From an uncultured Lachnospiraceae bacterium (GTDB lineage: Bacteria > Bacillota > Clostridia > Lachnospirales > Lachnospiraceae), in NCBI GenBank assembly GCA_944383545.1, contig CALWPY010000002.1, positions 62,001 to 126,000 on the forward strand: a stretch of DNA of 64,000 bases, in the 5' to 3' direction. The notes beneath the pieces were generated by a model, which was not told where the DNA came from, searched no databases, and saw only the letters and a program-made list of their open reading frames with translations. Positions 27,844-37,025 of the stretch are shown here, piece after piece; position 1 is the first letter of the stretch, and every line of letters starts with the position of its first letter. The position numbers were made by a program, and so were the translations under genes.

Positions 27844-28854
27844 TCAGTCCTGTTCACGGTTTTCTTCCTGTTTCATCACTATGTATTCACCTGCGTTGCC
27901 TGCACCTGTGGCCACGGTTTCAAGTGCATTTTCTGATACAAATACTTTTATGCCCGTTTTTTCTTCTATGAGTTTGTCCATTCCGTATATGAGGCTTCCT
28001 CCACCTGTAAGAAGTATCCCCGTCTTTGCTATATCAGCAACGAGCTCGGGCGGTGCATCCTCAAGCACATTGTAAACCGCATCAACAATCTGCTCGCTCA
28101 CTTCCTTAAATGCTTCGACTGTTTCATTTGCTGTTACCCTTACCTTTATAGGAAGACCATTAATTAAGTTTTTTCCCTTGACTTCCATTTCATCGTCTTC
28201 TTCTCGGGTATATACCGAGCCTATTTCCATCTTTGTACTCTCCGCGGTAAGCTCTCCAACATGCAGACTATGCCTTCTTCTCAGATATCTGATAAGTGCA
28301 TCGTTAAAATCATCTCCTGCTACCTTAACAGACCGTCCTTCTGCAACCCCTCCTGCAGAAATCACGGCAATATCCGTAGTTCCTGCTCCGATGTCCACAA
28401 CCATGTGTCCATAGGTTTCCATTATGTCTACTCCTGCTCCTATCGCTGCAGCCATTGGCTCTTCAAGTATAAATACCTGTCTGGCGCCTGTTCTGTATAC
28501 TGCATCCTCTACCGCACGCCTTTCAACCTCTGTAATTCCGCTTGGTACACAGACACATATGGTAGGTCTGCCCCAGAATTTTCTCTTCTGCATTGCATTT
28601 TTTACAAATGCCTTAAGCATTCTCTCCGTCAACGTATAGTCCGAAATAACACCATGCTTTATCGGTCTTACCACCTCTATATCCTCGGGTGTTTTCCCAA
28701 GCATTCTCTTTGCCTTGCTTCCAACAGCTATAATGTTTTTACTGCTTACCTCATAAGCAACTACGGCAGGCTGGTTTATGACAATTCCCCTGTCCCTTAC
28801 GTATACCAGAACATTTGCCGTTCCTAAATCAATTCCTATATCTATGTTATACAA
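27844..28854 (-). CDS. mreB: Rod shape-determining protein MreB
   Basis: A 336-residue actin-like cytoskeletal protein that guides peptidoglycan synthesis. Phosphate 1 (DIGIDLGTANVLVY), phosphate 2 (MVVDIGAGTTDIAVIS, near residue 160) and the adenosine motif (GILLTGGGSLIYGMD, near 290) are intact. The start is probably TTG at 28854, nine bases after AGGAGG; an ATG at 28911 lies inside the upstream terminator hairpin. There is no mreC/mreD downstream, as is usual for a second MreB/Mbl paralogue. A terminator lies between it and the scaffold gene. Confidence 0.93.
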   Translation of the reverse strand: MYNIDIGIDLGTANVLVYVRDRGIVINQPAVVAYEVSSKNIIAVGSKAKRMLGKTPEDIEVVRPIKHGVISDYTLTERMLKAFVKNAMQKRKFWGRPTICVCVPSGITEVERRAVEDAVYRTGARQVFILEEPMAAAIGAGVDIMETYGHMVVDIGAGTTDIAVISAGGVAEGRSVKVAGDDFNDALIRYLRRRHSLHVGELTAESTKMEIGSVYTREEDDEMEVKGKNLINGLPIKVRVTANETVEAFKEVSEQIVDAVYNVLEDAPPELVADIAKTGILLTGGGSLIYGMDKLIEEKTGIKVFVSENALETVATGAGNAGEYIVMKQEENREQD

Positions 28855-28880
28855 AAGATATGTCCTCCTAAGTAAAAAAT

Positions 28881-28918
28881 AGTACCGGTGCCTCTTTACA
28901 ATTATAAGCACCGGTACT
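28881..28918 (-). terminator. Strong hairpin directly ahead of mreB
   Basis: Perfect 11-base arms AGTACCGGTGC (28881-28891) and GCACCGGTACT (28908-28918) with a T run on the minus strand. The mreB ribosome binding site follows within about 15 bases, so this either ends the scaffold transcript or attenuates read-through into mreB. Confidence 0.85.
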
Positions 28919-28935
28919 TATTTTTTCAATGTTTT

Positions 28936-31900
28936 TTATTTGAAATCTTCTGCCAATAATAACCTTAAGTTTGTAGTTCCGTCAGCTTTCTCTCTGTTTT
29001 CACATCTTATCATGGCATCCTCAACAGCCTTAAGCAGTCTGTCAATATTACCGTCTTCCATTGCCAGAAGCATATTTTTTAACTTGCCTTTTACATCATC
29101 AGCAGCCTTAAAGTTTCTCTGAGCAATATATCCATTAGCAATGTTCATCATGTCATCATTATTTATTCTGTGAAGCTGTATAAGATGCTTAAATTCAGGT
29201 ACCACTTCTTTACATCCTGAGAAGAGCTTTGAAATAGAATCTATCTCACCTGTAAGGATTATTACTACGTCGTTTGCATCTCTTGCAGAAAGTTTAACAA
29301 GCTCAATGAGTCTTTCTTTGTTAATAAGTCCTGCATTCTCTACCACAAGGCATCCGCCTTTAAGTTTTACCATTGCATCGCCAAGTTTTACCTTGTTAAG
29401 TGCAGCAGCCTTGATTTTTGCTATGGTCTTTGCCTTGCAGATTCCCATATCATAAAAGCTTCTTGCAAAATCTTCTCCAACATATGTTGAGCCAAATCCA
29501 TGCTGTCCTAAAATTACAATATTCCTTGAACTCTGAGGGTCTTCTGCTACGGCATTGAATGCATTTATAATCTGGTCTGAAGCTTCAGGTACCTTAAGAT
29601 ATTTCTCAAGATAGTATGCTGCAAGCGGAAGTTTTCCTTCACCGGTAGGCTTTGTTAAGTCAAGCTTAATATTTTCAGCCTGCTCAGCTTTCTTCTTTGC
29701 TTCTTCTTCCATCTTCTTTGCTGCTTCAAGCACTTTCATAGCTTCTTCTGCTTTCTTACGAGCTTCTTCTGCAGCTTTTTCTGCTTCCTTCTTCGCCTTT
29801 TCTCTGGCTTCTTCTTCAGCCTTACGTTTAGCTTCCTCTTCAGCCTTACGTTTAGCTTCCTCTTCAGCTTTACGTTTTGCTTCTTCTTCAGCTCTCTTCT
29901 TTGCCTCTTCTTCGGCTTTCTTCTTGGCTTCTTCTTCAGCTTTACGCTTAGCCTCTTCTTCAGCTTTACGTTTTGCTTCTTCCTCTGCCTTACGTTTAGC
30001 TTCCTCTTCAGCTTTACGTTTTGCCTCTTCTTCGGCTTTTTTCTTAGCCTCTTCTTCTGCCTTCTTACGAAGTTCTTCTTCAGCCTTACGCTTTGCTTCT
30101 TCCTCAGCTTTCTTACGGGCTTCTTCTGCTTCCTGTCTTGCCTTTTCTGCAGCCTTTAATGCTTCTTCCTCGGCTTTTCTTGCTTCTTCAAGCAGACGTG
30201 CGGCTTCCTCAGCCTTACGTTTTGCTTCTTCGGCCTTCTTACGGGCTTCTTCCTCTATTTTTTTACGTTCTTCTTCCTCAGCCTTGCGTTTTGCTTCTTC
30301 CTCGGCTTTGCGCTTTTCTTCCTCAGCTCTACGTTTTGCCTCTTCCTCGGCTCTACGTTTTGCTTCTTCCTCAGCTTTACGTTTTGCTTCTTCCTCGGCC
30401 TTACGCTTTGCCTCTTCCTCAGCTTTACGTTTTGCCTCTTCCTCAGCCTTACGTTTTGCCTCTTCCTCAGCTTTACGTTTTGCTTCTTCCTCGGCTTTAC
30501 GCTTTGCTTCTTCTTCAGCTTTCTTCTTTGCCTCTTCTTCGGCTTTACGTTTTGCTTCTTCCTCAGCTTTACGTTTTGCCTCTTCCTCAGCCTTTCTTTC
30601 TGCTTCCTCTGCCTTACGCTTAGCTTCTTCCTCTGCCTTCTTTGCTTCTTCTATAATTCTGGCAGCCTCTTCTGCCTTCCTGCGAGCTTCCTCTGCTTCC
30701 CTTAAAGCGGCCTGCTTAGCCTTTTCACGAGCCTCTTCTTCTGCCTTCTTACGAGCCTCTTCTGCCGCCTTTATTCTTTCTTCTTCAAGAGCCTTACGCT
30801 TTGCTTCTTCATCTGCCTTACGCTTTGCAGCCTCTGCCGCTTTCTTCTTTGCAAGCTCCTCAGCTCTCTTCTTTGCTTCCGCTTCTGCTTTTTTACGCGC
30901 TTCTGCCTCTGCTTTCTTACGGGCTTCTTCCTCGGCCTTACGTTTTGCTTCTTCTTCAGCTTTACGTTTTGCCTCTTCCTCGGCTTTCTTCTTTGCTTCT
31001 GCCTCAGCCTTTTTACGGGCTTCTTCCTCAGCCTTACGTTTTGCTTCCTCTTCAGCTTTACGCTTTGCCTCTTCCTCGGCCTTACGCTTTGCTTCCTCCT
31101 CAGCTTTCTTCTTTGCCTCTTCCTCAGCTTTACGCTTTGCTTCTTTATCTTTACCTTCCTTTTCTTCAAGCTCCATCATTTGAGCATTAAACAAATCATC
31201 ATCTTCATCATCAATGTCATACATGCTCTTTACATCATTAGTCGGTGTAGTTCTGTTTAAAGGAAGTATACTGTCCAAATCTTCATCAGATTTCTTTGTT
31301 TCCTGATTATCTGAAGAACTAACCCACTGAGAATTTCCTGCATTAATCGTCTTTGTTCCGTCAGAGGCAACATAAAACCCAGTAGTTTCATTTTCCTTTT
31401 CTTCTCCGATAATCTTTACCTTTGCATTTGAAGCATCTACCTTTGTAGGCTCAAGATGCAAATCAAGATTAAGACCTTTTCCTTTACCTGTTGAATCATT
31501 TAACGAGCCCAAACCATAACCCTTGGATTTATCTGATGTTCCTACTGAGCCCAGTCCAAGACCTCCCAGATTTCCTGAGCCACCCAGTGAGCCCAGACCG
31601 CCTTCTGATTTTTCCTCTTTTTTATCAGTGCCTGTAATCCTGAATTCTTCATTGTCAGTCTTTTCTTCAGATTCTGCATGAGTTTCGGCTTCAGTTGCTT
31701 TATTCTCAACATTCTGAGTTTCCATCTCGTCATCAAGAGTAATTCCTAAAGCCTCTGCCTGCTTTTTTCTCTTCTTTTCTTCAATTTTTGCAAGATCATC
31801 GGCTGATAATGTTCTGTATTTCGGCTTATCAGATGATTCATTGCTTTTTTTGCCTGCCGCTCCCTGCGAAAGCTGCATGGCGGCCTGCTCCTTTTTAAGT

Positions 31901-31980
31901 TTAGCAGCTTTTTCGGCACGTTCCTTCTCAACCTGTGCCCTTACAGCAGCAATAAGCGCTTCTCTTTGATCAATAGCCAC
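28936..31980 (-). CDS. Long charged-helix scaffold protein with degenerate AAA-like domain
   Basis: A 1014-residue protein, not recognised as a named family. The N-terminus (residues 1-60) is helical and basic; 60-275 is acidic and low complexity with a Gly/Leu/Ser patch (GGLGSLGGSGNLGGLGLG). About 490 residues (277-770) form an uninterrupted array of AEEEAKRK-type units with no Pro or Gly, as in single alpha-helix (ER/K) domains. The C-terminal 220 residues resemble an AAA domain, but the P-loop reads GQHGFGST with Ser in place of the essential Lys, and Walker B reads CLVVENAG. The start is GTG at 31980, eight bases after AAGGAGG. It lies between a TPR protein and mreB. A role as a rigid cytoplasmic spacer is inferred. 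Confidence 0.8.
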   Translation of the reverse strand: MAIDQREALIAAVRAQVEKERAEKAAKLKKEQAAMQLSQGAAGKKSNESSDKPKYRTLSADDLAKIEEKKRKKQAEALGITLDDEMETQNVENKATEAETHAESEEKTDNEEFRITGTDKKEEKSEGGLGSLGGSGNLGGLGLGSVGTSDKSKGYGLGSLNDSTGKGKGLNLDLHLEPTKVDASNAKVKIIGEEKENETTGFYVASDGTKTINAGNSQWVSSSDNQETKKSDEDLDSILPLNRTTPTNDVKSMYDIDDEDDDLFNAQMMELEEKEGKDKEAKRKAEEEAKKKAEEEAKRKAEEEAKRKAEEEAKRKAEEEARKKAEAEAKKKAEEEAKRKAEEEAKRKAEEEARKKAEAEARKKAEAEAKKRAEELAKKKAAEAAKRKADEEAKRKALEEERIKAAEEARKKAEEEAREKAKQAALREAEEARRKAEEAARIIEEAKKAEEEAKRKAEEAERKAEEEAKRKAEEEAKRKAEEEAKKKAEEEAKRKAEEEAKRKAEEEAKRKAEEEAKRKAEEEAKRKAEEEAKRKAEEEAKRRAEEEAKRRAEEEKRKAEEEAKRKAEEEERKKIEEEARKKAEEAKRKAEEAARLLEEARKAEEEALKAAEKARQEAEEARKKAEEEAKRKAEEELRKKAEEEAKKKAEEEAKRKAEEEAKRKAEEEAKRKAEEEAKRKAEEEAKKKAEEEAKKRAEEEAKRKAEEEAKRKAEEEAKRKAEEEAREKAKKEAEKAAEEARKKAEEAMKVLEAAKKMEEEAKKKAEQAENIKLDLTKPTGEGKLPLAAYYLEKYLKVPEASDQIINAFNAVAEDPQSSRNIVILGQHGFGSTYVGEDFARSFYDMGICKAKTIAKIKAAALNKVKLGDAMVKLKGGCLVVENAGLINKERLIELVKLSARDANDVVIILTGEIDSISKLFSGCKEVVPEFKHLIQLHRINNDDMMNIANGYIAQRNFKAADDVKGKLKNMLLAMEDGNIDRLLKAVEDAMIRCENREKADGTTNLRLLLAEDFK
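29670..31150 (-). repeat. In-frame 24-base tandem repeat coding the charged helix
   Basis: Roughly 60 imperfect units of 24 bases encode the 8-residue pattern K-A-E-E-E-A-K-R. Codon choice for the same residues varies between GCT, GCC, GCA and GCG and between AAA/AAG and CGT/CGC, so selection appears to act on the protein. Interruptions with the pattern EEARKKAEEA mark the middle of the array. Confidence 0.85.
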
Positions 31981-32067
31981 TAGCCTTACCTCCTTCTTGT
32001 TGCCCCAATAAGTTATCATAATCAGTTTAAAATCATTGATTTTATATCACTTCAACAATTCTAAAAA

Positions 32068-34197
32068 TTACAAACCTAATTTTGCCAGTAATTCCTCTGC
32101 TTCTCTCTGCATCTGTTCTTCCTTTAACAGTTGTTCCTTAAGCTTGTCATTTTCCTTATTCATTATATCATCAAAATTATTTACAACATTTCCTATCTCT
32201 TTGTTAAGATCAGGGAATAACGGTGAACTAAATTCCGGAAATTCAATTTTGCTTCTAAATTCAGTTCTCTCCTGAGTTTCTGCTTCAGTTTCAACTTCAG
32301 GCTCTGCCTCAGTTTCTGCTTCTGCTTCAACTTCAGGCTCTGCCTCTATTTCTGCTTCTGCCTCAATTTCAGGCTCTGCCTCAGTTTCTGCTTCTGCTTC
32401 AACTTCAGGCTCTGTCTCAGTTTCTGTCTCTGCCTCAATTTCAGGCTCTGTCTCAGTTTCTGCCTCTGTCTCAATTTCAGGCTCTGCCTCTATTTCTGCT
32501 TCTGCTTCAATTTCAGGCTCCGCTTCGGTTTCTTCCTCAACTTCACTTTCAGTCTCAGCTACCGCTTCGGTTTCTTCCCTTACTTCATCCGAATCAGATT
32601 CTTCCTTTTGCTGAATTTCAAATCCTGTTTCTTCCGCATTATCTATCTCCATCTTCATGGCTATATCTTCTGCACGTTTTCCGCTTAATTCAAGCTCAGA
32701 CTTTTTCTTTTCGTCCTCGATTATCTTATATGCATTAATCTTATCAAACGGATTTGAATAATAATCATCAAATTCACCTTGCAGTTCTTCAATATTATCG
32801 GTTTCTGCAGCAAAGCCGTCATCAAATTCATATGAAACAATATCATCTACAGCTAAATCAAGTTTTATTTCCTGCATATCTTCTCTCATATCTTCATTAC
32901 CTTCAACACTGTCTGCATTATCGGTGCCCGACTCCTTACTGCCATCTGAATCTTCTGTTTCGATGTCATTTGTATTATCTGTCTCTTCAAGTCCTCCAAT
33001 ATCCCCGTCTGTATTATATTCTTCCTGTTCTTCTGATTCTTCAAACTCTTCAGATTTGTTGGAATCTATAATTTCCGTTTCATCGGCATTAACTGCTTCC
33101 TCAGCAACTTCTGATTCACCGGTATTATCTGTTTCTTCAGGAATCAGTTCATTTTCTTCCGGCACAGGCTGTTCTTCCCCTACAGCCTGTTCATCTTCAT
33201 TAGTAAGTTCATCAATTTCTTCTTTATTCTTCTTTTTAAATGCCTTTTTAATTATGGATTTGAGTCCGCTTTTAAGTTTGTCGTCCGTGCTTTCACCCTG
33301 TACATCCTGCACATCCTCCAAACCTTCTTCACTCACTTCATTGCCTTTCTTTTTGCTTTTTTTCATCTGTTTTTTGATAACTGATTTCGGTATGTCCTCG
33401 TCATTATCATCAACCATAATCATGATTTCAGGCTCTTTAGGATTCATCCTGTAATAGTCTTTTTCAAGCTGGGCTCTTTCCTCCGCCCTTAATTCTTCAA
33501 GTTCAGGGTTATCATCTTCTTTTACAGTCTCTGAATATATATTAAAAAATTCCTCCGGCTTTTTTTTGCCCGATTGAATTTCCTTTATATTACCGCTGAA
33601 GCCCTCAAGCTTATAAGTTGCAATATAATCAGCAGCTATTGCGTCTGCCGTGTCCTTATACTCGAGAAGACTACAGAGAAGAAAGAGTTCATATGTCCAT
33701 ACTTCATCAATGTTATCACGATAATAAGGAAAAAGCATATCGTAAAGCTCCTTATATGAACTTCCCCTTGCCTTATTCATTATATAATTTATTGTATTTA
33801 TATCACTGCCCTGAGGAATCTCATGGGCTGTATCTGTTGATTGATTTTCTTTATTTTTAGTGTCACTATTTATATCAATACCGCCTGCATTAAAAATATA
33901 TTGATGATAGTATTCATCGGCGAGACTGAAATAACCAAGTTTCAGATATAATTCAATAATTGAAAATATTATTCTGTTGGCTTCTGGAGCCATTTTGTGC
34001 GCTCTCAGCAAAATCCTTCTTGCATCATCATATCTGCCATTTTCTGAATATATTTCTCCACATATTCTTAAAAATTGTGGATTGAGCGACTTTGTCAAAT
34101 CCTGTGTATCCAGAATTTCAACAGCAACTCCGTACTCACGGGCCTCGGCTAATTCTTTTATTTTATTGACACTTGCCATGCTTAATACTGAACTCAA
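32068..34197 (-). CDS. TPR protein with long acidic repeat tail
   Basis: A 709-residue protein. Residues 1-110 contain tetratricopeptide-like helices ([43 protein letters not shown]). Residues 230-545 are strongly acidic with a basic patch ([16 protein letters not shown]) near 270. Residues 557-640 are seven exact-register 12-residue units with a Pro in each. The tail ends in a predicted coiled coil ([29 protein letters not shown]). The start is TTG at 34197, seven bases after GAGGTG. It lies between the YbjQ-like gene and the scaffold gene; no family beyond TPR is recognised. A scaffold or adaptor role is inferred from architecture. Confidence 0.75.
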   Translation of the reverse strand: MSSVLSMASVNKIKELAEAREYGVAVEILDTQDLTKSLNPQFLRICGEIYSENGRYDDARRILLRAHKMAPEANRIIFSIIELYLKLGYFSLADEYYHQYIFNAGGIDINSDTKNKENQSTDTAHEIPQGSDINTINYIMNKARGSSYKELYDMLFPYYRDNIDEVWTYELFLLCSLLEYKDTADAIAADYIATYKLEGFSGNIKEIQSGKKKPEEFFNIYSETVKEDDNPELEELRAEERAQLEKDYYRMNPKEPEIMIMVDDNDEDIPKSVIKKQMKKSKKKGNEVSEEGLEDVQDVQGESTDDKLKSGLKSIIKKAFKKKNKEEIDELTNEDEQAVGEEQPVPEENELIPEETDNTGESEVAEEAVNADETEIIDSNKSEEFEESEEQEEYNTDGDIGGLEETDNTNDIETEDSDGSKESGTDNADSVEGNEDMREDMQEIKLDLAVDDIVSYEFDDGFAAETDNIEELQGEFDDYYSNPFDKINAYKIIEDEKKKSELELSGKRAEDIAMKMEIDNAEETGFEIQQKEESDSDEVREETEAVAETESEVEEETEAEPEIEAEAEIEAEPEIETEAETETEPEIEAETETETEPEVEAEAETEAEPEIEAEAEIEAEPEVEAEAETEAEPEVETEAETQERTEFRSKIEFPEFSSPLFPDLNKEIGNVVNNFDDIMNKENDKLKEQLLKEEQMQREAEELLAKLGL
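32275..32526 (-). repeat. Seven 36-base units coding acidic 12-residue repeats
   Basis: Seven contiguous units fit E-[AT]-E-P-E-[IV]-E-[AT]-E-[AT]-E-[TI] without gaps in the TPR protein. Confidence 0.9.
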
Positions 34198-34267
34198 AAC
34201 CAATCACCTCAAATCAAGTCATTATTTGTAGTTTAACACATGGCATAATTATTTACAATAATATAAA

Positions 34268-35347
34268 TTATTCAAAAACTTTTTCAACCTTTTCAATAAC
34301 TGTGTCTTTCATATTTCCACGTGTCTTTTCATATTGAAGTCCCGATTCCATTATTTCAAGAAGTTCCAGTCTGTATTTGGAATCTATATCCTTTATGTAA
34401 TCCATAAGCACATCCTTTATTTCGATTACATATTCTTTTTCCTGCATCTTTGCAATCATTTCTTCATAGTCAAACGTAGAAGTAGTCTTCATATCTTCCT
34501 GTTTTCTGCCGCATATTATACATTCTTCTGCACCGGCTTCATTTACGTAACCGCAGTTACAGGTCCATATCATTCCATCCGTACGATACTTTTCAACAGC
34601 ATCTATACCTCTCTTTTCCTTGAGCGATTCAAGTCTGTGAAGTGGCATGGAAACATTGACAATGTTGTCATTACATGCAAATACACCTCTCGGTGTAACA
34701 TATTTATTTATAATTACCTTTGCATCCCTGAGAAGCATCACATCATTTGCAGGCAGCTTGCAGTCTACAAACTCTGATTCAATTAGTGTGACATTATTCT
34801 TATCAAAAGTAAAATCCACGCCTTTTATAACAAGCTTCTCCTCATAGAGATTTGAAAGCTCAATGTCCGCTCTTATTGCCAAAATGTCATCCTGATTGTA
34901 ATTGTAAAACCAGCATGATAACTGAACATTATCCTTAGTTCCGCCTATAATGAGTTTAACCGGTCTTGGCACAAGTCTTTTATAATAATTTGTAACCCAG
35001 AGCTCTTTATGTAATTTATTACTTATTACTTCCTTTTTCTTTATTCTTACGGCTGTTCCTGAAGCGATTGCACTCATTGAATTTGAAGCCAGAACATTAT
35101 AATTAAGTCTTACTCCAATAATGGCATTTGCTTTATTTTTCTTTGCAGCCTTTTCCAGCTTATCAAGAGCCTGCTTATTCAGAGTTTCCAGCTTTGCTAA
35201 ATCCTGCTCTGATACATCAGACATATTTGCAGCAATTCCTTCAAAAAAATTAGAGCCGCTTACTGTCTGTCCGCAGACAACCCCCAGATATTCCTCTATT
35301 TCATACCCCTCAATACTTGAAGCAGAGGTTATCAACATCTTAGCCAT
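34268..35347 (-). CDS. YbjQ-like (DUF74) protein with C-terminal zinc ribbon
   Basis: A 359-residue protein. Residues 1-105 match the YbjQ/DUF74 fold (MLITSASSIEGYEIEEYLGVVCGQTVSGSNFF and ANAIIGVRLNY), which forms pentamers in known structures and is of uncertain function. A beta-rich middle domain follows (about 120-245). Residues 253-280 form a zinc ribbon with C-x-C and C-x2-C pairs (WTCNCGYVNEAGAEECIICGRK), and the C-terminus is helical. GGAGG precedes the ATG. It is the first gene of a three-gene run toward mreB, with a promoter at 35384-35411. Confidence 0.75.
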   Translation of the reverse strand: MAKMLITSASSIEGYEIEEYLGVVCGQTVSGSNFFEGIAANMSDVSEQDLAKLETLNKQALDKLEKAAKKNKANAIIGVRLNYNVLASNSMSAIASGTAVRIKKKEVISNKLHKELWVTNYYKRLVPRPVKLIIGGTKDNVQLSCWFYNYNQDDILAIRADIELSNLYEEKLVIKGVDFTFDKNNVTLIESEFVDCKLPANDVMLLRDAKVIINKYVTPRGVFACNDNIVNVSMPLHRLESLKEKRGIDAVEKYRTDGMIWTCNCGYVNEAGAEECIICGRKQEDMKTTSTFDYEEMIAKMQEKEYVIEIKDVLMDYIKDIDSKYRLELLEIMESGLQYEKTRGNMKDTVIEKVEKVFE

Positions 35348-35383
35348 ATATAACCCTCCTATTTTATTACAGTCTTTCGTATA

Positions 35384-35434
35384 ATTATAACATATTTTTG
35401 TTATAAATCAAATTGTTTTTGTACAATTTATAAC
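35384..35434 (-). promoter_or_regulatory. Promoter with repeated TTATAAC/GTTATAA sites
   Basis: TTGATT (35406-35411) and TATAAT (35384-35389) are 16 bases apart on the minus strand. TTATAAC occurs at 35385-35391 and 35428-35434 and its inverse GTTATAA at 35400-35406, so three half-sites overlap the promoter and could bind a regulator. Confidence 0.55.
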
Positions 35435-35466
35435 AAAATTTTAAGATAATTTGTGCAACATTTTTA

Positions 35467-35982
35467 TTAATTATTACTATTAAAGGGTTGGGAATTGGAA
35501 TTTTCATACTTAAAAAATGCAAATTCTATACTGAAATAAGTTTGTTCCTCACTATCAGCCGTTATTCTCCAGTTTTCCATTTTGTCCAGATTAGGGAAAT
35601 ATGAATCAGCCTGATAGCTATAATCAATTTTAGTAATATGAGCGGTTTTACAATATGGGAGAAGCATCTCATATACACTGGAGCCCCCTATTACAAATAC
35701 ATCTTCTGAATCATACTTTTTCAGTTCTTCAAAAAGCTCATCTTTGGAATGTACAACTATTGCATCTTTTATTTTTAAATTTTTATCTCTGGACATCACT
35801 ATATTTGTACGTCCTTTAAGAGGAAGCCCGTTCGGGAATCCCGCCAGAGTTTTTCTTCCCAGAACGACTACCTTGCCCATCGTAGTCTCCCTGAAAAACT
35901 TCTGGTCGGCAGGAATCCTTACCAAAAGGCTGTCCTTATAACCTATTGCCCAATTATTGTCTACCGCTGCTATCAGATTCAT
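35467..35982 (-). CDS. folA: Dihydrofolate reductase
   Basis: A 171-residue DHFR that reduces dihydrofolate with NADPH. It begins MNLIAAVDNNWAIGYKDSLL, with the NADPH-binding VVVLGRKTLAGFP near residue 39 and VFVIGGSSVYEMLLP near 97. The start has AAAGGAG upstream. It lies 16 bases after thyA, which generates its substrate, so thyA-folA form an operon. Confidence 0.95.
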   Translation of the reverse strand: MNLIAAVDNNWAIGYKDSLLVRIPADQKFFRETTMGKVVVLGRKTLAGFPNGLPLKGRTNIVMSRDKNLKIKDAIVVHSKDELFEELKKYDSEDVFVIGGSSVYEMLLPYCKTAHITKIDYSYQADSYFPNLDKMENWRITADSEEQTYFSIEFAFFKYENSNSQPFNSNN

Positions 35983-35998
35983 ATCTTTTCTCCTTTTC

Positions 35999-36829
35999 TT
36001 ATACCGCTATAGGAATATTCTTTATCTGAGGTCCTGTTACATAGTCCTCTATAATAAAATCATCTGTTGTAAATTCATAAAAATCTTTTACTTCAGGATT
36101 TATTGTTACCTTAGGTGCCGGATAAGTCGGTCTTTCAATAAGTTCTTTAACAATAGGTATATGCCTGTCATAAATATGTGCATCCGCAATTACATGCACA
36201 AGTTCTCCCGGCTTAAAGCCCGTTACCTGCGCAAGCATATACACAAGAGCCGCATACTGTACAACATTCCAGTTATTTGCAGCCAGTACATCCTGGGACC
36301 TTTGATTTAAAATCGCATTTAATCTGTCCCCCGTCACATTAAAAGTTACGCTGTATGCACATGGGTATAAATTCATTTCATGAAGGTCCTGATGTACATA
36401 AATATTTGTCATGATTCTCCTGCTATAGGGATTATTCTTCAAATCATAAATAACTCTGTCCACCTGGTCCATCATACCTTCTTTATACTGATGTTTAACA
36501 CCCATCTGATATCCGTATGCCTTACCAATCGAGCCGTCTGCATCAGCCCACTCATCCCAAATATGACTTTTTAAATCCTTTACATTATTTGACTTTTTCT
36601 GCCATATCCACAAGAGCTCATCAATCGCCGACTTAATATACGTCTTTCTTAATGTTATCGCAGGAAATTCTTTTGACAAATCATACCTGTTTACTACTCC
36701 AAATCGTTTCAGGGTATAGGCATATTCGCCATCCTCCCATTTTGGGCGCACTTTTTCTCCCTCAGTGCTGTATCCGTTTTCAATAATGTCCCTGCACATA
36801 TTAATAAAAAGTGTATCTGCGTAACTCAA
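35999..36829 (-). CDS. thyA: Thymidylate synthase
   Basis: A 276-residue ThyA that methylates dUMP with methylene-tetrahydrofolate. The catalytic cysteine lies in NLYPCAYSVTFNV (near residue 153); the histidine that usually follows it is Ala here, as in a clade of clostridial ThyA I recall. The dUMP-discriminating Asn is present in NNWNVVQYAAL, and HIYDRHI closes the site. The start is TTG, six bases after GGAGGT. It is first in the thyA-folA operon. Confidence 0.92.
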   Translation of the reverse strand: MSYADTLFINMCRDIIENGYSTEGEKVRPKWEDGEYAYTLKRFGVVNRYDLSKEFPAITLRKTYIKSAIDELLWIWQKKSNNVKDLKSHIWDEWADADGSIGKAYGYQMGVKHQYKEGMMDQVDRVIYDLKNNPYSRRIMTNIYVHQDLHEMNLYPCAYSVTFNVTGDRLNAILNQRSQDVLAANNWNVVQYAALVYMLAQVTGFKPGELVHVIADAHIYDRHIPIVKELIERPTYPAPKVTINPEVKDFYEFTTDDFIIEDYVTGPQIKNIPIAV

Positions 36830-37025
36830 TTTCGTACCTCCATTCTGTTTTTTATACTACACAACTTATTTTATTGACATAACAGTTTAATTTATAACTT
36901 CAAATTCACTAAATTATACATTTTCATTCATCAAATTACATTTTGTCACTTATTTTTCACATTAAACTCTCTTTTTGAAAGATTCGTCTTAATTTATGGT
37001 ATCTTTTTAAAAAGGAGGTTAAAAG

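Noticed and set aside
28261..28827. A 188-codon plus-strand frame opposite mreB
   Set aside because: It lies wholly antisense to a well-conserved gene and has no start signal.
29670..31150. Periodic repeats that might suggest a CRISPR array
   Set aside because: Units are contiguous 24-base coding repeats without unique spacers, and there are no cas genes.
29924..31183. A 419-codon plus-strand open frame rich in Ala, Ser and Leu
   Set aside because: It is antisense to the 24-base repeat of the scaffold gene, lacks a ribosome binding site, and its composition is simply the complement of the repeat.
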